Source of the DNA: CAZZBK01 sp964652155
Lineage (GTDB): Bacteria > Planctomycetota > Planctomycetia > Pirellulales > PNKZ01
Length of the DNA stretch: 53,033 bases
NCBI GenBank assembly: GCA_964652155.1
Contig: CAZZBK010000019.1
Location: 1 to 53,033, forward strand
Direction: 5' to 3'
Shown: piece after piece, positions 6,378 through 15,292 of the stretch
How the letters are laid out: each line of letters opens with the position of its first letter
Numbering within the stretch: the first letter of the stretch is position 1
Translations under genes and position numbers: made by a program
Notes under the pieces: model-generated
Told to the model about the DNA's origin: nothing
Databases searched by the model: none
Seen by the model: only the letters and a program-made list of their open reading frames with translations

Positions 6378-9302
6378 ATGCGCCGATGCTGGCTATTGAC
6401 TACGGTAGGGCTCATTGCAATGGCGTCGCTCGCCACCGGGGCAGAGACTTTTTCTCCCGAGCAGCTTGAGTTCTTCGAGAAGCGTGTGCGACCGATCCTG
6501 GTCGAGCACTGCCACGAGTGCCATGGCTCGGCGAAGCAGAAGGCCAGTTTGCGCGTCGATAGCCGCGCGGCCTTGCTCAAAGGGGGCGACTCGGGGCCCG
6601 CCCTGGTCCCGGGCAAGCCGGGCGAGGGTTACTTCGTCGATGCGATCAACTACGGCGAAATGTATAAGATGCCGCCGCGAGGCAAGTTGCCCGCCGAACA
6701 AATCGCCACGCTGACCGAGTGGGTGCGGATGGGCGCGCCCTGGCCCGACGAGAAGCCCGCCGAGGTCGCCAAGGCCGACGAGAAATTCGATCTGCAAGCG
6801 CGCGCCCAGCACTGGTCGTTTCAACCGCTTCGCCGAGTCGAGCCGCCGCCAGCGGGCGACCCACGCTGGAACACAAATACCATCGATCGATGGGTGTTTG
6901 CCAAGCTCGCCGCCGCCGGGCTCCAGCCCGCCGCGCACGCCGACACCGCCACGCTCTTGCGCCGCGTGTCTTTTGATCTGATCGGACTGCCTCCGCAGCC
7001 AGGGGACGTTGCCTCGTTTGTCGAGACATGCCGCGTGGCACAAAAGCGGAAAGCGGAAAGTGGCAAGCCAACAGACCGTCAAGCCGCTTTCGATATTCCG
7101 CTTTCAGCTTGGGAACCCATCGTCGATCGACTCCTCGCGTCGCCCCAGTATGGCGAGCGTTGGGCGCGTCACTGGCTCGATCTGGTTCGCTACGCCGAGA
7201 CCGCCGGTCACGAATTCGATTTCGAGATCCCCGAGGCCTATGAGTACCGCGACTACGTGATCCGCGCGCTCAATGACGATCTGCCCTACCACCAATTCGT
7301 GCGAGAGCATTTGGCCGGCGACTTATTGAGCCCGCCGCGCCGACATCCGACCGAGAAGTTCAACGAGTCGATCCTAGGCACCAGCTTCTTCTACCTCGGC
7401 GAGAGCAAACACTCACCCGTCGACATTCGGGCCGACGAGTGCGAACGGGTCGACAATCAGGTGGATGTGTTGGGCAAGACGTTTTTGGGCCTGACGATGG
7501 GTTGCGCCCGCTGCCACGATCATAAGTTCGACCCGATCCGCGCGGCCGACTACTACGCGCTGTGCGGTTACATCCAGAGTTCGCGTTACTCAGAGACTTA
7601 CATTGACGACCCCACGCAGCGTCAACAACTTGCCACGCAACTCATCGATCTCCACACCAAACAAAATGTCGCGTGGAGCAAAGAGCACCCGCTGAAAGAC
7701 GCTCCGCCGCCGACCGCATTACCGAAGAGCGTCCGTCCCTTTGGGCAGTCGTCGCACGCGCCGTGGTTTGTGCAAGGCGAAGCGTTTGGTGCCGCGCCGA
7801 CCCGAGCGCCGCAGGTGCATGTTTCGGTGGTGAACAAGCAACCCACTCTGACCGTTGTCCCGGCCGGGGTCGTCCACAGCGGGCTCCTCTCGAACCGCTA
7901 TCGTGGTGTCCTCCGTTCGCCGACGTTCAAAATCGCCGAGGGGGCGATCTGGTACCGTCTCGCCGGCGACGCGACCAAGATCAACTTGATCATCGACAAC
8001 TTTCAACGCATCCGCAGCCCGATCTACGGCGGCTTGACCATCGGCGTGAAATCGCCCGACAAGTTCAACTGGGTGCGGCAGGATGTGAGCAAATGGGTCG
8101 GCCACGATGCGTACATCGAACTCGTCGACGACAACGACGGCTGGCTGGCTCTCGACGCGATCGTGTATGGCGATCGGCCGGCCAAAGACGATCCCGACCG
8201 GCAATTGACCGCTCAACTCATCGAGCCGCTCAGCCCGCTCAGTGCGCTGTTCGACGAGCAGCAGAAGCTCGAAGGACAGATTCGCTACACACGCCGCGCG
8301 ATGGTCATGACCGACGGGACCGGCGAGAACGAACACATTTTAATCCGCGGCAATCACAAGCTGCTCGGTGAAGAAGTGCCGCGGCGATTCTTGGAGGTGC
8401 TCGGCAGCCAATCGTCGAAAGCCGTTCAAGGGAGCGGACGGCTCGAACTTGCCGAACAGATCGTCTCGCCCAAGAATCCACTGACCGCGCGGGTGATCGT
8501 CAATCGGGTGTGGAAACATCATTTCGGCGTCGGCCTCGTGCCGACCGTCGACGATTTTGGGCACATGGGCCTACCGCCCACGCATCCCGAACTGCTCGAT
8601 GATCTGGCGAGTGAATTCATGGCCGACGGCTGGTCGCTCAAGCGATTGCACCGCCGAATTTTGCTCAGCCAGACCTATCGGCAGGCCAGTCACTCCGACG
8701 CGCGCAGCGACCAACTCGATCCGCAGAACAAGCTGCTGCATCGCATGAACGTGCAGCGGCTCGAGGCCGAGATCATTCGCGACAACGTACTGGCCGTGGC
8801 CGGCTCGCTGGTCAACAAGCCGTTTGGGCCCAGCGTGATGCCGCACCTCACGCCCTTTATGGATGGTCGTGGCCGCCCGGGCCGCAGCGGTCCGCTCGAT
8901 GGTGAAGGGCGGCGGAGCATTTACCTAGGCGTGCGGCGCAACTTCCTGAACCCGTTGTTCCTGGCGTTCGATTATCCGGTACCGTTCGCCACGATGGGCC
9001 GGCGGACCGTGTCGAACGTTCCGGCGCAAGCCTTGGCGATGCTTAACAATCCGCTCGTGCAAGAGCAGTCACGCAAATGGGCCGAGCGAGTCGTGAAGAC
9101 CGGCCCGAGCGATGCCTCTGGGCGGATCAACCTCATGTATGTATCTGCGTTGGGACGGTCACCCGATCAAGACGAATTACTTGACGCGAAAGCGTTTATC
9201 GAAGCACAACAGACCGAGTACGGCGCGAAGGACGAGGTCCGCGCCTGGATTGATTTAGCCCACGTAATTTTCAACCTCAAAGAATTCATTTTCATTCGAT
9301 AA
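6378..9302 (+). CDS. PSCyt1/DUF1549/DUF1553 planctomycete cytochrome c protein
   Basis: This 974-residue secreted protein has a signal peptide (MRRCWLLTTVGLIAMASLAT). A PSCyt1 haem-binding domain with CHECH at residues 45-49 follows, then a DUF1549 (PSCyt2) domain to about residue 400 with a second CxxCH (CARCH, about 376-380). A middle jelly-roll-like insert spans about 475-610, and a C-terminal DUF1553 (PSD1) domain contains N-R-V-W-K-H-H-F-G and S-x-T-Y-R-Q. Proteins of this set are hugely expanded in planctomycetes and are always paired with DUF1501 proteins. They are thought to act in the periplasm, but the reaction is unknown. GAAGGA lies 8 nt before ATG 6378. The DUF1501 partner follows after 7 nt. 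Confidence 0.92.
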   Translation: MRRCWLLTTVGLIAMASLATGAETFSPEQLEFFEKRVRPILVEHCHECHGSAKQKASLRVDSRAALLKGGDSGPALVPGKPGEGYFVDAINYGEMYKMPPRGKLPAEQIATLTEWVRMGAPWPDEKPAEVAKADEKFDLQARAQHWSFQPLRRVEPPPAGDPRWNTNTIDRWVFAKLAAAGLQPAAHADTATLLRRVSFDLIGLPPQPGDVASFVETCRVAQKRKAESGKPTDRQAAFDIPLSAWEPIVDRLLASPQYGERWARHWLDLVRYAETAGHEFDFEIPEAYEYRDYVIRALNDDLPYHQFVREHLAGDLLSPPRRHPTEKFNESILGTSFFYLGESKHSPVDIRADECERVDNQVDVLGKTFLGLTMGCARCHDHKFDPIRAADYYALCGYIQSSRYSETYIDDPTQRQQLATQLIDLHTKQNVAWSKEHPLKDAPPPTALPKSVRPFGQSSHAPWFVQGEAFGAAPTRAPQVHVSVVNKQPTLTVVPAGVVHSGLLSNRYRGVLRSPTFKIAEGAIWYRLAGDATKINLIIDNFQRIRSPIYGGLTIGVKSPDKFNWVRQDVSKWVGHDAYIELVDDNDGWLALDAIVYGDRPAKDDPDRQLTAQLIEPLSPLSALFDEQQKLEGQIRYTRRAMVMTDGTGENEHILIRGNHKLLGEEVPRRFLEVLGSQSSKAVQGSGRLELAEQIVSPKNPLTARVIVNRVWKHHFGVGLVPTVDDFGHMGLPPTHPELLDDLASEFMADGWSLKRLHRRILLSQTYRQASHSDARSDQLDPQNKLLHRMNVQRLEAEIIRDNVLAVAGSLVNKPFGPSVMPHLTPFMDGRGRPGRSGPLDGEGRRSIYLGVRRNFLNPLFLAFDYPVPFATMGRRTVSNVPAQALAMLNNPLVQEQSRKWAERVVKTGPSDASGRINLMYVSALGRSPDQDELLDAKAFIEAQQTEYGAKDEVRAWIDLAHVIFNLKEFIFIR
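7044..7111. repeat. Purine-rich repeat-like insert read in frame
   Basis: Within the preceding gene, AAGCGGAAAGCGGAAAGTGG (7044-7063) faces CCGCTTTCGATATTCCGCTT (7084-7103), an imperfect inverted repeat. It adds roughly residues 223-245 (about QKRKAESGKPTDRQAAFDI) to DUF1549, where family members normally pass directly to the VDRLLASPQYGERWARHWLD block. Confidence 0.6.
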
Positions 9303-9309
9303 CACTCCC

Positions 9310-10749
9310 ATGCACTGTCATAATTACCGTCCCGTTCCGGTCTCGCGCCGCGACATGCTGGCCCATTGCGCCAATGGATTTGGTTCACTTGCACTGGCCG
9401 GTTTACTTGGTCAAACTGCGTTCGACGGTCCGCGCGTGGTCGAGGCCGCGCCGAGCAACTCGCTGGCGCCCCGCGCATCCCATTTTCCGGCCAAGGCCAA
9501 GAACGTCATCTTTCTGTTCATGGATGGCGGCCCGTCGCAGGTCGACACGTTCGATCCCAAGCCGCTGCTGGCCAAAGAGCACGGCGAGCCGATCAAGATG
9601 AAGGTCCCCCCCACGCAGTTCGACAACGTGGGCAAGGTCCTCAATAGCCCTTGGAAATTCAAGCAGCACGGACAAAGCGGCATCCCGGTCAGCGAGCTGT
9701 TCCCGCATGTCGCGCGGCACGTCGACAAGCTGGCCGTCGTCCGCTCGATGACCTCGAATTTTTCGGAGCACACGAACGCGAACTATTTCATGCACAGCGG
9801 GTCGGGCATTCAAGGCCGGCCGAGCATGGGTGCCTGGGCCACCTACGGTCTGGGGAGCGCGTGCCAGAACCTGCCCGGCTTTATTGTGCTCGGCAGTGGC
9901 ATGATCCCACCGGGAGGCATGGACTGCTTCACGAGCGGGTTTCTGCCGGCGACCTATCAGGGGTCGGTGTTCAAGAACTCGGCGACCCCCGTGGCCGACG
10001 TCGAACGCAGCGAACCGAGCGAAGCTTTACAGCAGCGCAAGCTCGCGCTCATGCGGCGGCTCGATCGCAAACTGCTCGAACGACAAGGGAGCGAAGACCA
10101 ACTCGAATCGTCGATTGCCAACTACGAGCTTGCGTTCAAGATGCAGTCGGCCGTCCCCGAGCTGATCGACCTGCAAGGCGAGAGCAAAGCCATCTGGGAC
10201 ATGTATGGCCTGGAGTCGGAATTCAACGGCACGAAGCTATTCGGTCGGCAGTGTTTGATCGCGCGGCGGCTCGTCGAGCGCGGTGTGCGATTCATTGAAC
10301 TGCTCTGCCCGAACGTGGGCCACGACCGCTGGGATCAGCATGGCAACCTGGTGAAAGGGCACGAAGACAACGCCCGCGCGGTCGATCAGCCGATCGCGGC
10401 GCTGCTGAAAGACCTGCAAGACAACGGGCTGCTTGACGAGACGCTGGTCGTGTGGGGTGGCGAGTTCGGCCGCACACCGATGGCGCAGGGGACCAACGGC
10501 CGCGACCACAATCCGTTCGGGTTCACGATGTGGTTGGCCGGCGGCGGCATCAAGGGGGGCACGATCTACGGCGAGACCGACGAATACGGCTACTTCGCGG
10601 TCGAGAACAAAGTCGAGGTCCACGACCTGCACGCGACGATCCTGCACCTGCTGGGCATCGATCACAAACGGCTCACCGTGCGGTTTGGCGGCCGCGACAT
10701 GCGGCTGACCGATGTGCATGGCGAAGTGCAGAAGGGGATTCTGGCCTGA
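9310..10749 (+). CDS. DUF1501 domain protein
   Basis: The 479-residue product starts with a Tat-like leader (VSRRDMLAHCANGFGSLALAGLL) and carries the DUF1501 hallmarks: VIFLFMDGGPSQVDTFDPKP, MTSNFSEHTNANYFMHSG, an E-L-L-C-P-N-V-G-H-D-R-W-D-Q-H-G block, and GGEFGRTPMAQGTNGRDHNPFG. The fold is related to the alkaline-phosphatase/sulfatase superfamily. The role is unknown, but it is constantly linked to DUF1549/DUF1553 proteins. The gene begins 7 nt after that partner, so the two are almost certainly co-transcribed. The twin-Arg leader suggests export in a folded state. Confidence 0.92.
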   Translation: MHCHNYRPVPVSRRDMLAHCANGFGSLALAGLLGQTAFDGPRVVEAAPSNSLAPRASHFPAKAKNVIFLFMDGGPSQVDTFDPKPLLAKEHGEPIKMKVPPTQFDNVGKVLNSPWKFKQHGQSGIPVSELFPHVARHVDKLAVVRSMTSNFSEHTNANYFMHSGSGIQGRPSMGAWATYGLGSACQNLPGFIVLGSGMIPPGGMDCFTSGFLPATYQGSVFKNSATPVADVERSEPSEALQQRKLALMRRLDRKLLERQGSEDQLESSIANYELAFKMQSAVPELIDLQGESKAIWDMYGLESEFNGTKLFGRQCLIARRLVERGVRFIELLCPNVGHDRWDQHGNLVKGHEDNARAVDQPIAALLKDLQDNGLLDETLVVWGGEFGRTPMAQGTNGRDHNPFGFTMWLAGGGIKGGTIYGETDEYGYFAVENKVEVHDLHATILHLLGIDHKRLTVRFGGRDMRLTDVHGEVQKGILA

Positions 10750-10765
10750 GCAAAATGAATGGATG

Positions 10766-10820
10766 CCCCAAGCCGGAGAGTCTGTCGCCGAAAGAACGGC
10801 GGCCAAGCCGCCGGCTTGGG
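10766..10820 (+). repeat. CCCCAAGCCGG hairpin repeat, copy 1
   Basis: A palindromic element runs from CCCCAAGCCGGAGAG through TCTGTCGCCGAAAGAACGG to CCGCCGGCTTGGG. A second copy with about 90 percent identity lies in reverse orientation at 43572-43627. It sits just after the DUF1501 stop codon. Confidence 0.8.
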
Positions 10821-10900
10821 CTAGGATGACCTTCATCCTTCCGCGAAGGCACTTGGACTGCTCTGGACAATCGCGTGGGGAACGTGCGACAACCGTGGGC

Positions 10901-12163
10901 ATGAATGCCCCGACGAAACATTCCTGGCGGTATCACGCGCCGCTCGCGCTGCTGTTGGCAATCAATCTGGTCAACTACGTCGATCGCTTCGTGCTGGCGG
11001 CGGTCGTGCCGCGCATCCGAGCCGAGTTGTTCGCGGCGGATGACCCGCTGCGCGATTTTTGGATCGGGCTGTTGGCGACGGCGTTTCTGGTGTCGTACAT
11101 GGTCGCCGCGCCGCTGTTCGGTTACTTGGCCGACCGCATGTCGCGTTGGCTGATCGTGGGGCTGGGGGTGATCGTGTGGAGCCTGGCGTCGGGCGCGTCG
11201 GGGTTGGCCAGCAGCTACCTGGTGTTGCTCATCACACGATTGTTCGTCGGTATCGGCGAGGCCGCGTATGGCCCGGCCGCGCCGACGATCATCAGCGATC
11301 GGTACACGACCGAGCATCGGGGCAGCGCGCTCGCCTGGTTCTACATGGCCATTCCGGTCGGGAGCGCGTTGGGTTTTGTGCTCGGCGGCTGGATGGCCCA
11401 GGCTTGGGATTGGCGGATGGCCTTTTACGCCTCGGTCCCGCCCGGGATCGCGCTGGGGTTGTTGGCCCTGACGATGCGCGATCGCCGGGCTGTGTCGACC
11501 GCCGAGCGACATTCGCTCTGGCACGACTACGCGACCCTGTGCCGCACGCCATCGTATGTCTGGAACACCTGGGGCATGACCGCGATGACCTTCGCCGTCG
11601 GCGGGATCGCGTATTGGATCCCGAGTTACGTCCACGATTATCGCGGTGAGAGCGACCTGGGGCGCGTGAACATGACCTTCGGCGCGATCACGGTCGCGGC
11701 GGGACTGACGGCCACGCTGCTCGGCGGACTGTGCGGCGATTGGCTCCGCGCGCGGCATGGCGGTTCGTACTTTTTGGTCTCGGCCGTGGGCATGACGCTT
11801 GCGCTGCCGCTGTTTCTGCTGGTGCTCGTCGTGCCGTTTCCGGCCGCCTGGGCGCTGATCTTTTTGACCGTGTTCTGCTTGTTTTTCAACACCGGTCCCA
11901 CCAACACGATTCTGGCCAATGTCACACATCCGAGCGTGCGGGCGTCGGGCTTTGCGCTCAATATCTTCGTGATTCACTTGTTGGGCGATTGTATCTCGCC
12001 GCCGCTGATTGGCTGGCTCACCGACATCTCGGGGGGCAACATGAACATCGGCTTCAGCAGCGTCTCGGTCGCAATGTTGGTGAGCGCCGTGTGCTGGTTC
12101 CGCGGCATGAGGCACCTGGCCGCAGACACCGCCGCGGTTAGCGAGAAAACCTCTCCCCGTTAG
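10901..12163 (+). CDS. MFS transporter, Spinster-like
   Basis: The 420-residue product has about 12 hydrophobic segments and the MFS loop 2-3 signature GYLADRMSRWLIVGLG. The opening is LALLLAINLVNYVDRFVLAAVVPRI, as in Spinster-type transporters (sphingolipid/lysolipid or sugar-phosphate relatives). The substrate cannot be fixed from sequence. ATG 10901 is chosen because the in-frame sequence upstream translates the hairpin repeat at 10766. The stop codon TAG (12161-12163) lies inside another dispersed repeat. It is convergent with thiC. Confidence 0.85.
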   Translation: MNAPTKHSWRYHAPLALLLAINLVNYVDRFVLAAVVPRIRAELFAADDPLRDFWIGLLATAFLVSYMVAAPLFGYLADRMSRWLIVGLGVIVWSLASGASGLASSYLVLLITRLFVGIGEAAYGPAAPTIISDRYTTEHRGSALAWFYMAIPVGSALGFVLGGWMAQAWDWRMAFYASVPPGIALGLLALTMRDRRAVSTAERHSLWHDYATLCRTPSYVWNTWGMTAMTFAVGGIAYWIPSYVHDYRGESDLGRVNMTFGAITVAAGLTATLLGGLCGDWLRARHGGSYFLVSAVGMTLALPLFLLVLVVPFPAAWALIFLTVFCLFFNTGPTNTILANVTHPSVRASGFALNIFVIHLLGDCISPPLIGWLTDISGGNMNIGFSSVSVAMLVSAVCWFRGMRHLAADTAAVSEKTSPR

Positions 12164-12248
12164 CCGCGACGCAGAGCGGAGCGCGTAACGCTGGCGTGCT
12201 CGGTTGACTACGCGATGTTGACGCGCTCCGCTGCCGCGTCGCGGCTAA
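12159..12248. repeat. Long hairpin of two inverted GTTAGCCGCGACG repeats
   Basis: The left arm is GTTAGCCGCGACGC-AGAGCGGAGCGCGT (12159-12187) and the right arm is its near-perfect reverse complement, ending GTCGCGGCTAAC at 12248. The hairpin overlaps the 3' ends of both convergent genes. It gives the MFS gene its TAG and thiC its last 15 or so codons and stop. It could serve as a bidirectional terminator. Confidence 0.8.
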
Positions 12249-13560
12249 CGGACGGAGGCGGATTGAGCTGCGTGAGCTCGCGAATCTCCTCGGTGATCTT
12301 CATCGAGCAGTACTTCGGACCGCACATGCTGCAAAAGTGTGCGCTTTTGAACGTGTCCTGCGGCAAGGTCTCGTCGTGGTAGCGTCGGGCCGTCTCGGGG
12401 TCGAGCGACAAGCGGAACTGCTCGTTCCAATCGAAACCAAATCGCGCGCGAGAGAGCGCGTCGTCCCGATCTCGCGCGCCCGGTCGATGCCGGGCCACGT
12501 CGGCCGAATGGGCCGCGATCTTGTAGGCGATCACCCCTTGCTTGACGTCCTCTTTGTCGGGCAGCCCGAGGTGCTCTTTGGGAGTGACGTAGCAGAGCAT
12601 CGCCGCGCCGGCCCAACCGGCGAGCGCCGCGCCAATGGCGCTGGTGATGTGATCGTAGCCTGGGGCAATGTCGGTGACGAGCGGTCCCAGCACGTAGAAC
12701 GGCGCTTCGTGGCACCACTCCATTTGCTTCTCGATGTTCATCTTGATCTGGTCCATCGGGATGTGGCCGGGTCCTTCGACCATCACCTGCGTGTTCTTGG
12801 CCCAGCCGCGTTGGGTCAACTCGCCGAGCACTTTCAACTCGGCAAATTGGGCTTCGTCGCTGGCGTCGGCCAACGAACCGGGCCGCAGTCCGTCACCCAA
12901 GCTCCAGGTGACATCGTACTCGTGCATGATGTCGCAGAGGTCTTCAAAGTGCGTGTACAGTGGATTCTGCTGCCGATGGGTCATCATCCACTTGGCGATC
13001 AACGACCCGCCGCGGCTGACAATGCCGGTCACGCGCTGGGTGGTGAGGTGCAGATGCTCGTACAGCACGCCGGCATGGACGGTCATGTAGTCGACCCCCT
13101 GCTTGGCCTGGTGCTCGACCATGTCAAGGAAGTGCTGCGGCTTCATATCCTCGATATTGCCGCCAAGCTCTTCGAGCATCTGGTAGATGGGGACGGTGCC
13201 GATCGGCACGGGCGAGGCGTCGATGATCGCCTGACGGATGCGGTCGATGTCTTTGCCGGTCGACAGGTCCATCACCGTGTCGCTACCGTAGTGGACGCTG
13301 ATATGCAGCTTTTCGAGTTCGGTGTTGATATCGCTCGTGACAGCCGAGTTGCCAATGTTGGCGTTGATCTTGGTGCGGGCGGCGATACCAATGCCCATCG
13401 GCTCGAGCTGCTTGGTGAGATGGACCTTATTGGCGGGGATGACCATTCGGCCGCGCGCCACTTCGGCGCGAATCGTCTCCGGCTCGAGTTGCTCGCGCTC
13501 GGCGACATACGTCATCTCGCGGGTGATCTCGCCGGCGCGGGCGCGCTGAATTTGCGTCAT
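12208..13560 (-). CDS. thiC: Phosphomethylpyrimidine synthase ThiC
   Basis: ThiC is the radical-SAM enzyme that converts aminoimidazole ribotide to hydroxymethylpyrimidine phosphate in thiamine synthesis. The 450-residue product has the family blocks TKINANIGNSAV, VHYGSDTVMDLSTG, TVHAGV, VEGPGHIPMDQI, LGPLVTDIAPGYDHI and the C-terminal 4Fe-4S motif CSMCGPKYC (CX2CX4C). It is the short form without the N-terminal extension of some ThiC proteins. The last residues (SVSRDAAAERVNIA) are translated from a dispersed repeat and are not family sequence. I saw no TPP riboswitch-like sequence upstream (13561-13783). Confidence 0.96.
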   Translation of the reverse strand: MTQIQRARAGEITREMTYVAEREQLEPETIRAEVARGRMVIPANKVHLTKQLEPMGIGIAARTKINANIGNSAVTSDINTELEKLHISVHYGSDTVMDLSTGKDIDRIRQAIIDASPVPIGTVPIYQMLEELGGNIEDMKPQHFLDMVEHQAKQGVDYMTVHAGVLYEHLHLTTQRVTGIVSRGGSLIAKWMMTHRQQNPLYTHFEDLCDIMHEYDVTWSLGDGLRPGSLADASDEAQFAELKVLGELTQRGWAKNTQVMVEGPGHIPMDQIKMNIEKQMEWCHEAPFYVLGPLVTDIAPGYDHITSAIGAALAGWAGAAMLCYVTPKEHLGLPDKEDVKQGVIAYKIAAHSADVARHRPGARDRDDALSRARFGFDWNEQFRLSLDPETARRYHDETLPQDTFKSAHFCSMCGPKYCSMKITEEIRELTQLNPPPSVSRDAAAERVNIA

Positions 13561-13783
13561 CGTCTCGCTCGTCTTGTGTACATTGCCTAGAGGGGCCCGA
13601 GTGCTGTGCGAATCATCGTACCCCGCGCGGCTGAAATGTCAATTCGCGACAAGCACTTACGACGCGTTCTTGACGTCCGCGAAATGCACGGCGACCGTGC
13701 TCGTCAGCGTGTCGTGTTCCGCTACAATACACGCGATTGACACGACCACCGCCGCAGCCATCGCCCCGGGAGAACCTCGACGG

Positions 13784-14509
13784 ATGACCGCCACACTGCA
13801 CGATCTCGATCGATTGGTAGAGCCGCTGCGCGAGCGGGTGTCCCGATTGGCGGCGCGGCTTTTGGAGTTGGCGGGAGACCATGTCGTGGGCTGGACGCTG
13901 TTTGGCGCGTCGACCACCGGCGCGTTTAATGCCCGGCTGCATCGGGTCCACAGCGCGCTGGTCGTCGAGCGGTTCGACCTGGGCGAGTTGTACGCGCTGG
14001 CCCAGGCGCTGCGTCCTTGGTTGCAAGGGGAGTTCAACACCCCCTTGGTGATGACCCAAGCGTTCATCGCGGCCTCGTGCGACTCGTTTCCGCTGGAGTT
14101 GCTCGAAATCCAGCAGCAGCATTGCACGATATTGGGGGTCGACGAGTTCGCGGCCCTGCGCTTCGATCGCGACCATGTGCGGTTGCAGTGCGAGCGGGAA
14201 CTGAAATCGTTGCAGATGGCGCTGCGTCAGCGGGTGCTCATGTCGAGCGCCGACGGCCGCGCCCCGGATGATCTGGCGAGCCCATCGGCGGATGGCATTT
14301 TGCGGGTCTTGCGCGGTGTGCTGTGGTTGCGCGGCACGCGGCTCAGCAAGCCGGCGGCTGAGGTGGTGAGCGAAATCGAGCGGGTCGTCGGACGTGGTTG
14401 CCTAGGGTTGCGGCATCTGCTCGCGCCGGGGCATCTGCATGGCGAACATGTTGCGGCCGAACTGCATCGCGATCTCTTGGCGCTCAGCGAGTTGTCCGAT
14501 GTGGCGTAG
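13784..14509 (+). CDS. Nucleotidyltransferase-fold-like hypothetical protein
   Basis: The 241-residue soluble protein has an N-terminal block GWTLFGASTTGAFNARLHRVHSALVVERFDL that resembles the G-S-x-x-x-G-x-F turn and following strands of nucleotidyltransferase-fold proteins. The usual D-x-D metal motif is not evident, so catalysis is doubtful. The rest is helical. GGAGAA lies 8 nt before ATG 13784, which decides this start over a longer frame. The next gene (TPM domain) starts 11 nt before its stop, so the two are translationally coupled and probably work together. Confidence 0.55.
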   Translation: MTATLHDLDRLVEPLRERVSRLAARLLELAGDHVVGWTLFGASTTGAFNARLHRVHSALVVERFDLGELYALAQALRPWLQGEFNTPLVMTQAFIAASCDSFPLELLEIQQQHCTILGVDEFAALRFDRDHVRLQCERELKSLQMALRQRVLMSSADGRAPDDLASPSADGILRVLRGVLWLRGTRLSKPAAEVVSEIERVVGRGCLGLRHLLAPGHLHGEHVAAELHRDLLALSELSDVA

Positions 14510-15278
14510 CGCACTGTGGATATGTGTGCTGCTCACAGGCACGCTGGGGGGCGAGTTGCGGGCCGTCGTCACGGTGAGCGACAAGGGCACGTATGTCATC
14601 GATCAGGCGCATCTGCTGTCGGCCCAGGAGTCGCAGCAGATCGAGGGGTGGCTCGTCGAGTTGTTCGCCAAGACGCATGCCCAGGTCAAGCTGCTGACCG
14701 TGGCGAACATGGAAGGCGAAGAGATCGTCGGTTTCTCGCAGCGGCATTATGAGTTGTGGAAGCTGGGCAGCCGCGAGAAGAGTGATGGCGCACTGCTCGT
14801 CGTGGCCGTGCAGGAGCGCAAGGTGCGCGTGCACACCGGCTACGGCTTGGAGGGCGCGCTGCCCGACTCGTGGTGCGGTTCGACGTGTCGCGAGATTGCC
14901 CGCGATTACTTCAAGGCGGGGCGATTTGGCCCAGGCTTGGTCGAGTTGGCCGCGCGGGTGGCTCGACAGGTGGCCCATGACCAGCAGGTGCAGTTGACCG
15001 GCGTACCAGTAGAGCCACCGGTTCAAACGAACGATGATGTGCCCTGGCACATGTTGATCATTTTGGTGCTGATGTTCGTGTTGCCCACGATGGCCGAGCT
15101 GTTTCGGATCACCATGCACCGTCGCTATCCGCGCTCGGAGTTCTTTCGCCAGACGTGGCTAAAGAGCGGCAGTGGGAGTCGCTTCGGCGGCGGTGGATCA
15201 GGCGGAGGGAGTTTTGGCGGCGGCAGTTTTGGTGGCGGCGGGAGCAGCGGTGGCGGTGGCGGAGGGGCAAGCTGGTAG
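14499..15278 (+). CDS. TPM-domain protein (YgcG family)
   Basis: The 259-residue product has a signal peptide (MWRSALWICVLLTGTLGGEL) and a TPM domain with VIDQAHLLSAQESQQIEGWL, D-G-A-L-L-V-V-A-V-Q-E-R-K-V-R-V-H-T-G-Y-G-L-E and D-x-x-C/T-x-x-I-x-R-D-Y-F-K-A-G-R-F-G. A transmembrane segment at about 182-203 (HMLIILVLMFVLPTMAELF) and a Gly/Ser-rich C-terminal tail (GGGGSGGGSFGGGS type) follow. TPM proteins are periplasmic-facing and are linked to photosystem repair in plants and to envelope maintenance in bacteria. The gene overlaps its predecessor and converges with the PQQ gene 14 nt away. Confidence 0.85.
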   Translation: MWRSALWICVLLTGTLGGELRAVVTVSDKGTYVIDQAHLLSAQESQQIEGWLVELFAKTHAQVKLLTVANMEGEEIVGFSQRHYELWKLGSREKSDGALLVVAVQERKVRVHTGYGLEGALPDSWCGSTCREIARDYFKAGRFGPGLVELAARVARQVAHDQQVQLTGVPVEPPVQTNDDVPWHMLIILVLMFVLPTMAELFRITMHRRYPRSEFFRQTWLKSGSGSRFGGGGSGGGSFGGGSFGGGGSSGGGGGGASW

Positions 15279-15292
15279 CGAGCGCGTCGCGG

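Noticed and set aside
10673..12115. 480-codon open frame on the minus strand
   Set aside because: It is antisense to the MFS transporter and very rich in Arg, His and Gln, as expected of a shadow frame.
12337..13590. 417-codon open frame on the plus strand
   Set aside because: It is antisense to thiC and has no family features.
13561..13783. TPP riboswitch upstream of thiC
   Set aside because: I looked for the conserved CTGAGA and related core on the minus strand and did not find it.
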